Below are positions 18,011 to 27,031 of a stretch of 64,000 nucleotides of DNA, piece by piece (position 1 is the stretch's first letter; each line of letters starts with the position of its first letter). Under the pieces are notes generated by a model, which saw only the letters and a program-made list of their open reading frames with translations, was not told the DNA's origin and made no database searches. Made by a program: the position numbers and the translations under genes. The DNA is from Amycolatopsis sp. WAC 01376 (GTDB taxonomy: Bacteria > Actinomycetota > Actinomycetes > Mycobacteriales > Pseudonocardiaceae), in assembly GCF_003947415.1 (NCBI RefSeq), contig NZ_QHKL01000001.1:310001-374000 (forward strand). Direction: 5' to 3'.

Positions 18011-18508
18011 ATGGCCTCCCGTATCGAGCACCGCTCAACGTTCTCCGCCGACGTCGCGACCACGTTCGACGCGGTCGCCGGCGAGGCGGCGCTGCGGGCA
18101 AGGCTGGAGCAGATCGGCGGCGACGACGCGGAGCTGCTGGAGTTCGTCCCGGCCGGCGACGGCGTGCGCTACAAGCTGCGTCAGGGCATCAGCTCGGACA
18201 AGCTCCCCTCGGCCGTGCGGACGCTGCACCGGGGCGATCTGGTCGTCGAGCGCGAGCAGACCTGGAAGGCCGCCGGAGCCGGCTACACCGGCACCGCGAC
18301 GGCCTCGGTCTCGGGCGTGCCGGGCGAGATCACCGCGAAGACGTCGCTGACCGGCGAAGGCGAGCAGGCGACGCTGGTCAACAGCGGCGAAGTCAAGGTG
18401 CGGATCCCGTTCGTCGGCGGGAAGCTGGAAGGCGTGATCGCCGAACAGGTCACCAAACTGCTGGAACGCGAGGCCGAATTCGTCGCGAAGTGGCTGGCCG
18501 AGCGCTGA
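18011..18508 (+). CDS. DUF2505 domain protein
   Basis: This 165-aa protein belongs to DUF2505, a START/SRPBCC-like fold (IEHRSTFSADVATTFDAVAG at the start; GTATASVSGVPGEITAKTSL in the middle). In mycobacteria a DUF2505 gene also flanks murB. It has no signal peptide or membrane segment. A hydrophobic-ligand-binding role is a family-level guess. It diverges from murB with 26 bp between start codons, so the two promoters overlap. The next methyltransferase gene starts inside it. Confidence 0.92.
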   Translation: MASRIEHRSTFSADVATTFDAVAGEAALRARLEQIGGDDAELLEFVPAGDGVRYKLRQGISSDKLPSAVRTLHRGDLVVEREQTWKAAGAGYTGTATASVSGVPGEITAKTSLTGEGEQATLVNSGEVKVRIPFVGGKLEGVIAEQVTKLLEREAEFVAKWLAER

Positions 18509-19287
18509 AACCGGTCGGGGCACCGACACGGGGCACGACCAATCCCAACCGGCTCCGCCGCGTGGACCGGTGGCTCGCGAGCGACCCCGGCGTGACGCGG
18601 CTGCTGCGCCGCGCGGACGAACCGCTCGTCGTGGACCTCGGCTACGGCGCCTCACCGGTGACCACGGTCGAGATGGCGCGGTGGCTGCGCACGGTCCGGC
18701 GCGACGTCCGGGTGCTGGGCCTGGAGCTGGACGCCGAACGGGTCGCCGTCGCGCAATCCGCCGTCGACCGGCCGTGGCTGGACTTCCGGCGCGGCGGTTT
18801 CGAACTCGCCGGGACGCGGCCGGTGCTGGTGCGCGCGTTCAACGTGCTGCGGCAGTACGACGAAGCCGAGGTCCCGGGCGCCTGGTCGCTGATGCTGGAC
18901 GCGATGACGCCGGGTGGACTGCTCGTCGAAGGCACCTGTGACGAGATCGGACGGCTGAGCACCTGGATCGCGGTCGGCGCCGACGGGCCACGCACGCTGA
19001 CCCTTTCCGTCCACCTCGCCAGTCTGGAACGTCCGTCCACAGTGGCCGAACGACTGCCCAAGATCCTCATCCATCGCAACGTCCCCGGCGAACGCGTCCA
19101 CGAACTACTGTCCACTCTGGACGTTTGCTGGGCGACGGCGGCGCCGCATCAGAACTTCGGCGTCCGTGCCCGCTGGGCGCACGCCGTGCACCTGCTCACC
19201 GCCCGGGGCTGGCCGGTGCTGAACAGGCCGTCACGGTGGCGGCTGGGTGAACTCACCGTGCCGTGGTCGTCAGTGGCCCCCGACTAG
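18490..19287 (+). CDS. SAM-dependent methyltransferase
   Basis: This class I methyltransferase of about 265 aa has motif I VVDLGYGASPVTTVEMA, an acidic loop LGLELDAERVAVAQ after strand 2, and a later LMLDAMTPGGLLVEGTC. I chose the GTG at 18490, which overlaps the DUF2505 gene by 19 nt; the GTG at 18562 is an alternative. The substrate is unknown. Overlap suggests co-transcription with DUF2505. Confidence 0.88.
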   Translation: MAGRALKPVGAPTRGTTNPNRLRRVDRWLASDPGVTRLLRRADEPLVVDLGYGASPVTTVEMARWLRTVRRDVRVLGLELDAERVAVAQSAVDRPWLDFRRGGFELAGTRPVLVRAFNVLRQYDEAEVPGAWSLMLDAMTPGGLLVEGTCDEIGRLSTWIAVGADGPRTLTLSVHLASLERPSTVAERLPKILIHRNVPGERVHELLSTLDVCWATAAPHQNFGVRARWAHAVHLLTARGWPVLNRPSRWRLGELTVPWSSVAPD

Positions 19288-19350
19288 GAATTCATCGGCC
19301 GAACCCCGCTCCGTCACCCCAAAGCGACCTGCGGTGATCACGATGGAACC

Positions 19351-20010
19351 GTGGAACTGCTGGAGTACGTCACCGAGCTGCTCGAGGGCACGCTGGGATC
19401 GCCCTGGCTGTGGGTGATCGTGTTCCTCGTGTCCGGGTTGGACGCGCTCCTGCCGTTCATGCCGAGCGAGACCACCGTCATCACCGTCGCCGTCCTGATC
19501 GGCACGGATTTCCCCCAGCTGGCGCTACTCGCGCTGGTCGCGGCGCTCGGGGCCTGGCTGGGCGACTGCCTCGGCTACACCCTCGGCGCGGCCGCGGGTC
19601 CGCGAGCGCTCGCCCGCCTGCAACGCGGACCGGACGGGATCCGGCGCTACGAATGGGCGAAGATCCAGGTGCGGCGCAACGCCGTCCTGCTGATCCTCGC
19701 CGCCCGCTATCTGCCCGGCGGCCGTGTCGCGAGCGGGCTCGCCAACGGCAGCCTCGGATATCCGCCGGGCAAGTTCGTCCCGCTCGACGCCCTCGGCGCG
19801 AGCATCTGGGCGGTGTACAGCGTCCTCATCGGTCTCGTCGGCGGAGCGGCCTTCGCGGACGAGCCGGAGAAAGGCCTTCTGCTCTCCTTCGCGCTCGGCC
19901 TGCTGCTGGTCGCGGCGATCGAGATCGGGCGGCGGGTCCGCGTGCGCATACTGACCCGGCGCCGCGCGGCGGCCGGGACCAGCGACAATGGTGTGTGTGT
20001 CGAACCCTGA
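19351..20010 (+). CDS. DedA family membrane protein
   Basis: This 219-aa integral membrane protein of the DedA/VTT family has LDALLPFMPSETTVITVAV (first re-entrant loop), a GDCLGYTLGAAAG segment and the conserved ARYLPGGRVASGLANG stretch. Family members move lipids across the membrane or recycle undecaprenyl phosphate. The start is a GTG at 19351. Its 3' end overlaps the start of purU by 23 nt. Confidence 0.93.
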   Translation: MELLEYVTELLEGTLGSPWLWVIVFLVSGLDALLPFMPSETTVITVAVLIGTDFPQLALLALVAALGAWLGDCLGYTLGAAAGPRALARLQRGPDGIRRYEWAKIQVRRNAVLLILAARYLPGGRVASGLANGSLGYPPGKFVPLDALGASIWAVYSVLIGLVGGAAFADEPEKGLLLSFALGLLLVAAIEIGRRVRVRILTRRRAAAGTSDNGVCVEP

Positions 20011-20872
20011 ACGTCGCTATGTGATCTCCTTCGGCTGCCCCGACCGCACGGGCATCATCGCCCGGATCTCGGGTTTCCTCGCCGAACACGGCGGTTGGAT
20101 CGTCGAAGCGGCGTACCACACGGACCCGGACACCGGCTGGTTCTTCACCCGCCAGGTCGTCCGCGCCGACTCGCTGCCGTTCGACGCCACCGAACTGCGC
20201 ACCCGCTTCGCCGAGGTCGCGACGTCGCTCTCGGCCGAGTCCAGCTGGCAGGTCAGCGACACCGGCGAGCGCCGCCGTGTGGTGATCCTCGTCTCCAAGG
20301 CCGGGCACTGCCTCTACGACCTCCTCGGCCGCGTCGCCTCCGGGGAACTGGACGTCGACGTCGCCGCGGTCATCGGCAACCACGCGTCGCTGGGCGACAT
20401 CACCCGCGCCCACGGCATCCCGTTCCACCACGTCCCGTTCCCCGCCGGTGACGCTACTGCCAAGGCGGCCGCCTTCGCCGAGGTGCGGAAACTGGTCGAC
20501 GAACACGACCCGCACGCCGTCGTCCTCGCCCGGTTCATGCAGGTCCTGCCCGCGGAACTGTGCGAAGCGTGGGCCGGGCGGGCGCTCAACATCCACCACA
20601 GCTTCCTGCCGTCGTTCGTCGGCGCGCGGCCGTACCACCAGGCCCACGCGCGCGGCGTGAAGCTCATCGGCGCGACCTGCCACTACGTCACCGCCGACCT
20701 CGACGCGGGCCCGATCGTCGACCAGGACGTCATCCGCGTCGACCACGGCGACTCGGTCGAGGACATGGTCCGCAAGGGCCGCGACATCGAGAAGGTGACG
20801 CTGGCGCGCGGGCTGCGGTGGCACCTCGAGGGCCGTGTGCTGGTGCACGGGAACCGGACTGTCGTCTTCTGA
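19988..20872 (+). CDS. purU: Formyltetrahydrofolate deformylase
   Basis: PurU hydrolyses 10-formyl-tetrahydrofolate to formate and tetrahydrofolate, balancing one-carbon pools. An ACT domain is at about residues 8-90 (VISFGCPDRTGIIARISGFL). A formyltransferase-like domain follows, with the catalytic region ALNIHHSFLPSFVGARPYHQ and the DLDAGPIVDQDV end. The length of 294 aa is normal. The ATG at 19988 overlaps the DedA gene; a GTG at 19997 (start SNPERRYV) is an alternative. Confidence 0.95.
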   Translation: MVCVSNPERRYVISFGCPDRTGIIARISGFLAEHGGWIVEAAYHTDPDTGWFFTRQVVRADSLPFDATELRTRFAEVATSLSAESSWQVSDTGERRRVVILVSKAGHCLYDLLGRVASGELDVDVAAVIGNHASLGDITRAHGIPFHHVPFPAGDATAKAAAFAEVRKLVDEHDPHAVVLARFMQVLPAELCEAWAGRALNIHHSFLPSFVGARPYHQAHARGVKLIGATCHYVTADLDAGPIVDQDVIRVDHGDSVEDMVRKGRDIEKVTLARGLRWHLEGRVLVHGNRTVVF

Positions 20873-20887
20873 TGGTTCACTAAGGTC

Positions 20888-21517
20888 ATGGGGACCTCAG
20901 AGATCAAAGTGATCGAGACGCGCGAAGCGCTCCGTGAACACCTCGGCCACCCGGCCGAGCGCACCAAGGGGAAGATCATCCCCTTCCTCGACCAGCACGC
21001 GCGCACGCTGATCGAACACTCGCCGTTCTACCTGCTGGCGACGGCGTCGGCCGACGGGACCTGTGACGTCTCCCCGCGCGGCGACCCGGCCGGTTCCGTG
21101 AAGGTGCTCGACGACAAGACGCTGGTGCTGGCGGACCGGCCCGGCAACAAGCTGCTCGACAGCCAGACCAACATCCTCGAGAACCCGCACGCCGGGCTGC
21201 TGTTCCTGATCCCGGGGATGAACGAGACACTGCGGATCAACGGCCGCGCGAAACTGGTCGCGGACGCGCCGTTCTTCGACGACCTCGTGGTCAAGGGAAA
21301 GCGGCCCGCGCTGGCGATCCTGGTCGAGGTCGAAGAGCTGTACATGCACTGCGCCAAGGCTTTCCTGCGGTCCTCGCTGTGGAAGCCGGAAACCTGGCCG
21401 GAGCGGTCCAGCCTGCCGACCGCCGGCCAGATCTTCCGGGACCAGATGAAGCTGGACATGACCGCGGAGGCGCTGGACGCGGCGCTGACCGAAGGCGCCC
21501 TCACGACGCAGTACTGA
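20888..21517 (+). CDS. Pyridoxamine 5'-phosphate oxidase family protein
   Basis: This 209-aa split-barrel flavin-binding protein has SPFYLLATASADGTCDVSPR near residue 41, RPGNKLLDSQTNILENPHAG in the middle and NETLRINGRAKLVADAP after it. These are hallmarks of the MSMEG_1061-like subfamily of general-stress PNPOx-like proteins. It is unlikely to be the pdxH enzyme itself. It starts 15 bp after purU on the same strand and is followed by a bidirectional palindrome. Confidence 0.9.
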   Translation: MGTSEIKVIETREALREHLGHPAERTKGKIIPFLDQHARTLIEHSPFYLLATASADGTCDVSPRGDPAGSVKVLDDKTLVLADRPGNKLLDSQTNILENPHAGLLFLIPGMNETLRINGRAKLVADAPFFDDLVVKGKRPALAILVEVEELYMHCAKAFLRSSLWKPETWPERSSLPTAGQIFRDQMKLDMTAEALDAALTEGALTTQY

Positions 21518-21527
21518 GCCCCCGCGC

Positions 21528-21584
21528 GTGCAATGAAAGGACCGTTCCTTGCAAATTTTGCAAGGAACGGTCCTTTCATTGCAC
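21528..21584. terminator. Family B palindrome, bidirectional terminator
   Basis: This is a perfect 28-bp inverted repeat (21528-21555 and 21557-21584) with a single-base centre. The core AAGGACCGTTCCTTGCAAA recurs in altered form at 23217-23271. It sits between two convergent genes, 10 and 11 bp from the stops, so it can serve both. A 1-nt loop means 3-4 base pairs must open in RNA; as DNA it could extrude as a cruciform. Confidence 0.85.
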
Positions 21585-21595
21585 TTGAGGCAGGG

Positions 21596-22594
<999 letters not shown>

Positions 22595-22698
22595 GGGGTA
22601 ACTCCAAGTCTGTTGCGAACCTCAAGCGGGGCGATCGCCCCGTATTCACGACGGGTACAACGAGCTAACCGGGGCGACCATTCCGATTGTGGCGAGCG

Positions 22699-23133
22699 CT
22701 ACACGACCTCGGCGAGTTTGCCGAGCACTCCCTCGTAGATCCGCTTGAGCCCGCCGGGCGCGAAGGTCTTCTCGAAGAAACCGCCGATGCCGCCCGCGCC
22801 GTCCCAGGTCGTCTCGATGCGGACGAGACTGCCCTCCGGCACCTCGCGGACGGTCCACGTGGTGACCATGCTGGAGTTCGCATCGGTCTCGACGAGGGTG
22901 CCTTCGGACGGCTCGGTCACCGTCGCGGCGACGTCACGCACGCGCTTTGACGTCGCCTGAAGCTTCCAGCGCGCCTTCGTGCCCGCGCCGACTCCGCCTT
23001 CGGTGACCTCGTAATCGCGGTAGTGCTCCGTCAGCAGCTTCGGCCGGGTTTCGGTGTAGTCCGCGACGAGCGCCCTGACCTTGTCCGCCGGCGCCTCGAT
23101 GGTGCGCTCCGCGATGGCCGTGACCTTTCCCAT
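22699..23133 (-). CDS. SRPBCC family protein
   Basis: This 144-aa polyketide-cyclase/START-like protein starts GKVTAIAERTIEAPADKVRA and has the C-terminal helix FFEKTFAPGGLKRIYEGVLG. The ATG at 23133 is preceded by a good ribosome-binding site (GAAAGGGAG) at 7-8 nt, which favours it over an upstream extension. It may bind a lipophilic ligand. The gene is alone, on the same strand as the MDR oxidoreductase gene. Confidence 0.92.
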   Translation of the reverse strand: MGKVTAIAERTIEAPADKVRALVADYTETRPKLLTEHYRDYEVTEGGVGAGTKARWKLQATSKRVRDVAATVTEPSEGTLVETDANSSMVTTWTVREVPEGSLVRIETTWDGAGGIGGFFEKTFAPGGLKRIYEGVLGKLAEVV

Positions 23134-23216
23134 CCCACTCCCTTTCACCCGTGTTGCAACGACAGCGTCCACGATTGCACCGCTGTCCGCGGCCGGAGCG
23201 GGCGCCCCTCCCCGAA

Positions 23217-23271
23217 TGCAATGAACGGTCCGTTCCTTGCGAAATTTGCAAGTAACGGACCGTTCATGGCG
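23217..23271. repeat. Family B palindrome, second copy
   Basis: An imperfect inverted repeat (about 23217-23240 and 23248-23271) has the core ACGGTCCGTTCCTTGC. It lies 12 bp past the stop codon of the osmoprotectant-binding protein gene. It shares the CCGTTCCTTGC block and layout with the perfect palindrome 1.7 kb away. Confidence 0.8.
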
Positions 23272-23282
23272 CGCGAGGTGAC

Positions 23283-24203
23283 CTAGATGAGGGACTTCTC
23301 CTTCAGCCACTCCTTCGCGACGTCGCCCGGCTTCTCGCCGTCCGCGTCGACGCGCTTGTTCAGCTCACGCAGCTGCACGGTGTCGAGGGCCTTGCTCACG
23401 GCGTTGACGGCGGCCGCGAAGTCGGCGCCGCGCTCGTCGAGGACCTTCTTGTTCACCGCGGGCACGACGTTCTCGGTCGGCACGATGGCGAGGTCGTCCT
23501 CCAGCGCCACGAACTGCGGGTCGCCGACGAGCGGGCTCACCGAGTCGACCGGGATGACGGTGACCTTGCCGGACCGCAGCTGCTCGACGCGCGGGCCCGC
23601 TTCCTGCACGGTCTGGAAGGTGGCCTTCAGCTTGTAGACGTCGGTGAAGCCCTTGAAGCAGGGGAGCCGCTCCGCGCACTCGGGCGCGCCGGCGACGACG
23701 ACCTTGTCGACCTTCGACAGGTCGCTGATCTTCGCCAGCCCCTTCTCCTTGGCGAGATCGGCCTTCACGATGTAGGTGTTCTTGTTCTCCGCCGGCGACT
23801 GCTCCAGCAGGGCGACGCCGTCGGGCTCGAACAGCTTCTTGAGCTGCTCGTGTTCGCCCTGCGCGTCTTTCGCGGCTTCCTTGCCGAATCCGGTGCTGAT
23901 GGCGGCACCCTGGTACTCCGGGACGAACTGGAGCTCGCCGGACTTCAGCGCCGGGTAGATCAGCTCGCGCGAACCGAGGTTCAGCTTGCGGGTGATCGGG
24001 TAGCCCTTGGCCTCCAGCGCGTTCGCGTACAGCTCGGCGAGGATCACGCTGTCGGTGAAGTTGAAGGAGGCGACCACGATCGGCGCCCCGCCCTTGCTCT
24101 GCACGGCCGGGGCCGCCGCGTCGTCGCCACCCCCACAGGCGGTCATACCGAGGACGGCGGCGGCGAGCACCGCGCCCACTCGAACATTCCGTGTCCAGCG
24201 CAC
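23283..24203 (-). CDS. Osmoprotectant-type ABC transporter substrate-binding lipoprotein
   Basis: This 306-aa protein of the OpuCC/ProX class has a lipoprotein signal (lipobox GMTAC, Cys23). PIVVASFNFTDSVILAELYA opens the mature protein, and the segment FVPEYQGAAISTGFG matches the ligand-binding loop of betaine/choline-binding proteins. Two GTG codons are possible; AGGAG lies 7 nt before the one at 24203 and too close to the one at 24209, so I chose 24203. It diverges from two permease genes. No ATPase gene is nearby. Confidence 0.93.
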   Translation of the reverse strand: MRWTRNVRVGAVLAAAVLGMTACGGGDDAAAPAVQSKGGAPIVVASFNFTDSVILAELYANALEAKGYPITRKLNLGSRELIYPALKSGELQFVPEYQGAAISTGFGKEAAKDAQGEHEQLKKLFEPDGVALLEQSPAENKNTYIVKADLAKEKGLAKISDLSKVDKVVVAGAPECAERLPCFKGFTDVYKLKATFQTVQEAGPRVEQLRSGKVTVIPVDSVSPLVGDPQFVALEDDLAIVPTENVVPAVNKKVLDERGADFAAAVNAVSKALDTVQLRELNKRVDADGEKPGDVAKEWLKEKSLI

Positions 24204-24337
24204 GTGCACACTCCTATGACTCGTTCAGAGGAATGGACAGTATCCCCGGGTCACGACAGAATCCACATTTTGAGAGTTGCGCCCCGTACGCTCCCAGAGA
24301 ACGGAATCCGGCGCCCCGAACGGGGTAAGGTCGGCCG

Positions 24338-25036
24338 GTGCGAGCCTCCTCCGTGTTCCCCGTTCCCGCCCAAGGCGGACGGCCGCTCTTCGAGTGGCGG
24401 TGGGTGGACCGCCATCTCGACGAGATCTTCGAACGGCTCGGCGAGCACATCACGTTGACCGCGGCAGCCCTCGCCATCGGGCTGGTGGTGTCGATCGGTG
24501 TTTCCGTGGTTTCGCTGCGTCGCCGGTGGTTCTACGTCTTCGCGCTGAGCGTGGCGGGTTCGTTGTACGTCATCCCGAGTCTCGGCGCCTTCGCCGTACT
24601 GGTGCCCTTCACCGGCCTGACGTCCTTCACGACCGCGGTCATCCCGTTGGCGACGTACACGTTGCTGATCCTCATCCGCAACATCGTCACCGGCGTCGAA
24701 CAAGTACCCAAGGAAGTCCGGGAAGCCGCCATAGGCATGGGTTTCACGCGTTCGCGGTTGCTGTGGCAGGTCGAACTGCCGCTCGCGCTGCCGGTGGTGA
24801 TCGCAGGGCTGCGGGTCGCGGCGGTGACCACGATCGGGCTGGTGACGGTGACTTCCATGCTCGGCAAGGGCGGGCTGGGGTACTTCATCCGTAACGGGAT
24901 CCAGACCGCGACGCCGAATCCGACGTCGATCATCGTCGGCGTCGGGCTTTCCGTGGTACTGGCCGTGGTGGTGGATCTGCTGCTGTGGCTCGGTGGGCGC
25001 GCGCTCGCGCCGTGGTCGCGGAAGGCGGCGCGATGA
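24338..25036 (+). CDS. ABC transporter permease (osmoprotectant type)
   Basis: This 232-aa BPD-type permease has five or six membrane helices. The EAA loop region reads VPKEVREAAIGMGFTRSRLL and interacts with the ATPase in this family. It diverges from the binding-protein gene with 134 bp between. The next permease starts with an ATGA overlap, so the two are coupled and likely form a heterodimer. The start is a GTG at 24338. Confidence 0.93.
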   Translation: MRASSVFPVPAQGGRPLFEWRWVDRHLDEIFERLGEHITLTAAALAIGLVVSIGVSVVSLRRRWFYVFALSVAGSLYVIPSLGAFAVLVPFTGLTSFTTAVIPLATYTLLILIRNIVTGVEQVPKEVREAAIGMGFTRSRLLWQVELPLALPVVIAGLRVAAVTTIGLVTVTSMLGKGGLGYFIRNGIQTATPNPTSIIVGVGLSVVLAVVVDLLLWLGGRALAPWSRKAAR

Positions 25037-25749
25037 GCATCATCGACCAGGCGATCGAGTGGCTGGGCGAACCGAATCGCTGGAGCTGGTCCGATCCGGC
25101 GGGTGTGCCGTACCGGACGGTCGAGCATCTCCAGTTCTCCTTGGTGGCACTGGCGATCTCGGCGGTGCTGACGATCCCGCCCGCGTTGTGGCTGGCGCAT
25201 TACCGCCGCGCGCAGTTCCTCGCGACGAGCGCGGTGAACATCGGCCGCGCGATTCCCAGCTTCGGGCTGGTGATCCTGTTCTGGTTCCTGGCTTCCCGGC
25301 TGGAGGTCGACACGACGTTCTGGCCGCTGATGCTCGCGCTGGTGGCCTTGGCGCTGCCGCCGTTGTTCACGAACACCTACGCGGGAGTCCTGCAACTGGA
25401 GCAGGAAACCGTCGACGCCGCGCGCGGAACCGGTTACCGCGAGTGGCAGATCATGCTGCGCCTGGAGTTGCCGCTCGCGTCACCGGTCATCCTCGCGGGT
25501 GCCCGCGTCGCGTTCCTGCAACTGGTGGCGACCGTCGCGATCGGCGCGATCGTCAACGACGGCGGCGGGCTCGGACGGTACATTGTGGACGGTTTCGCGC
25601 TCGGCGATCCTGGCCACGGCGAGATCCTGGCGGGCGGCATCGCGGTCGTCATCCTGGCTTTGGTGTGCGAGGGCGTTTTCGCGCTCGTCACTCGCTGGGT
25701 GACTCCGCGCGGGCTGGCCATCCAGTCCCGCGCGGATGCCCGTACCTGA
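25033..25749 (+). CDS. ABC transporter permease (osmoprotectant type)
   Basis: This 238-aa second permease has the EAA-type loop QETVDAARGTGYREWQIMLR and the same topology as its neighbour. The ATG at 25033 overlaps the previous stop (ATGA). With the divergent binding protein it forms an importer for compatible solutes such as betaine or choline, but the ATP-binding subunit is not in this region. The downstream neighbour is a convergent secreted-protein gene. Confidence 0.93.
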   Translation: MSIIDQAIEWLGEPNRWSWSDPAGVPYRTVEHLQFSLVALAISAVLTIPPALWLAHYRRAQFLATSAVNIGRAIPSFGLVILFWFLASRLEVDTTFWPLMLALVALALPPLFTNTYAGVLQLEQETVDAARGTGYREWQIMLRLELPLASPVILAGARVAFLQLVATVAIGAIVNDGGGLGRYIVDGFALGDPGHGEILAGGIAVVILALVCEGVFALVTRWVTPRGLAIQSRADART

Positions 25750-25757
25750 TCCCGCCG

Positions 25758-26939
25758 CTATTCGAGTAGCCAAACCCAGAACTGGTCACCGTCGAGGATG
25801 TGGTTCCGGCCGAGGAAGTCGCTCAATGCCTCCTCCATCGCGTGGCAGACCGGCGAGAGGACCGGTTTCACCGTGAACGACGGCCCTTCCGTGGTCCCCG
25901 GCGAAAGGCCGGCCCCGTCCAGCGTCGTGTTGAACGGGTACACGGCGCACTCGATGACCGTTCCGTCCGGACCGGTATGCCAGTCCGGACCCCAGCGCGC
26001 CGCGCAGTACCGCTCGGCGACCGCCTTGTTGGTGTCCCTTGCCGCCCGGTCGTGCTGGATCCGCGTGAGCGGATAGGTGCGCTTTCCGCTGCGCGTGGAC
26101 GCGTTCCCCGCGTAGTAGCGGCCTTCCGACGGCCCGGGATACGTGCCGGCGATATCACCACGGAAAGCGTCGGACACCAGTCTTCCGTACGAATCGCGGA
26201 CGTCCAGGAGAAACATCGGCGTTTTCGGGAAGACGCACCTGCTCCCTTGGACGTAGTCGGCGACATCGCACCGCACGTCGGACGAGAGGGGCGGTGCGTC
26301 CAGGTCACCGATCTCGCCCTCGATGAACAGGGATCGGCCCAGCTTGTACCAAGTACGCTTTTCGGCCTGGATCTGCGGCGGGTCCGCGGAATTCGGGACG
26401 TCCTCGCCGCGCATGGTGAACCCGGTGTACTCGATCCGCTGCGCCTTCCAGTCCGCGATGCTCTTCGTGAGCTTGGTTTCGGACGCGTCGCAGTCCGCGG
26501 ACCCGGCCGGATTCTTCGCGGTGCAGGTCATGTCGATGCCGAAACGCGTGGTGTCGGGCAGACCGTGGTGGGAGAGGATGGCCACCTCGTGGCCGATGAC
26601 GACACGGCGCTGCGAGGGCTCCATGTTCCGGATGACGACCACCCGCGCGAGCAACTCGGCGACGAGCGGGCAGGCCGAATCCGGGCAGGCGCGCCGCTGA
26701 TGACGCACATTCGTGATCTGACAGGTGGAAAACCGATTTTTGAGGTAGCCGACCAACGGATCCGGGCGGCTGGGCGAGCATTCGCCGAAGGTGACCGGCT
26801 CCGGCGTATTCGACCCGGATTTGGAAACTTCCCGGAATACCTCCGAAGGCTTCGCCAGTGGCACGCTCGGCACCGATGCGACGGTCAAGATCGCCATTGC
26901 GACAACGAGAAAGAGACGGCCGGATCTTCGACGGTTCAC
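25758..26939 (-). CDS. Secreted NucA/NucB-type deoxyribonuclease-like protein
   Basis: This 393-aa protein has an N-terminal signal peptide (about residues 1-29). The C-terminal third resembles the NucA/NucB domain (from memory): VIECAVYPFNTTLDGAG corresponds to the E-C-x-x-Y-P-F segment, and NHILDGDQFWVWLLE matches the usual end. If so it would be an exported nuclease. The first 270 residues, with seven or more Cys, are not recognised. Several otherwise conserved residues are changed, so activity is uncertain. Confidence 0.75.
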   Translation of the reverse strand: MNRRRSGRLFLVVAMAILTVASVPSVPLAKPSEVFREVSKSGSNTPEPVTFGECSPSRPDPLVGYLKNRFSTCQITNVRHQRRACPDSACPLVAELLARVVVIRNMEPSQRRVVIGHEVAILSHHGLPDTTRFGIDMTCTAKNPAGSADCDASETKLTKSIADWKAQRIEYTGFTMRGEDVPNSADPPQIQAEKRTWYKLGRSLFIEGEIGDLDAPPLSSDVRCDVADYVQGSRCVFPKTPMFLLDVRDSYGRLVSDAFRGDIAGTYPGPSEGRYYAGNASTRSGKRTYPLTRIQHDRAARDTNKAVAERYCAARWGPDWHTGPDGTVIECAVYPFNTTLDGAGLSPGTTEGPSFTVKPVLSPVCHAMEEALSDFLGRNHILDGDQFWVWLLE

Positions 26940-27031
26940 AGTATCCCCGTTCAGAGAACAAAGGTGGACCGCTCACGGTAAAGGAGCGTCACCGCCGAGT
27001 GCACTCCGGCATTCGAGGGGCGGCGGTTCCG

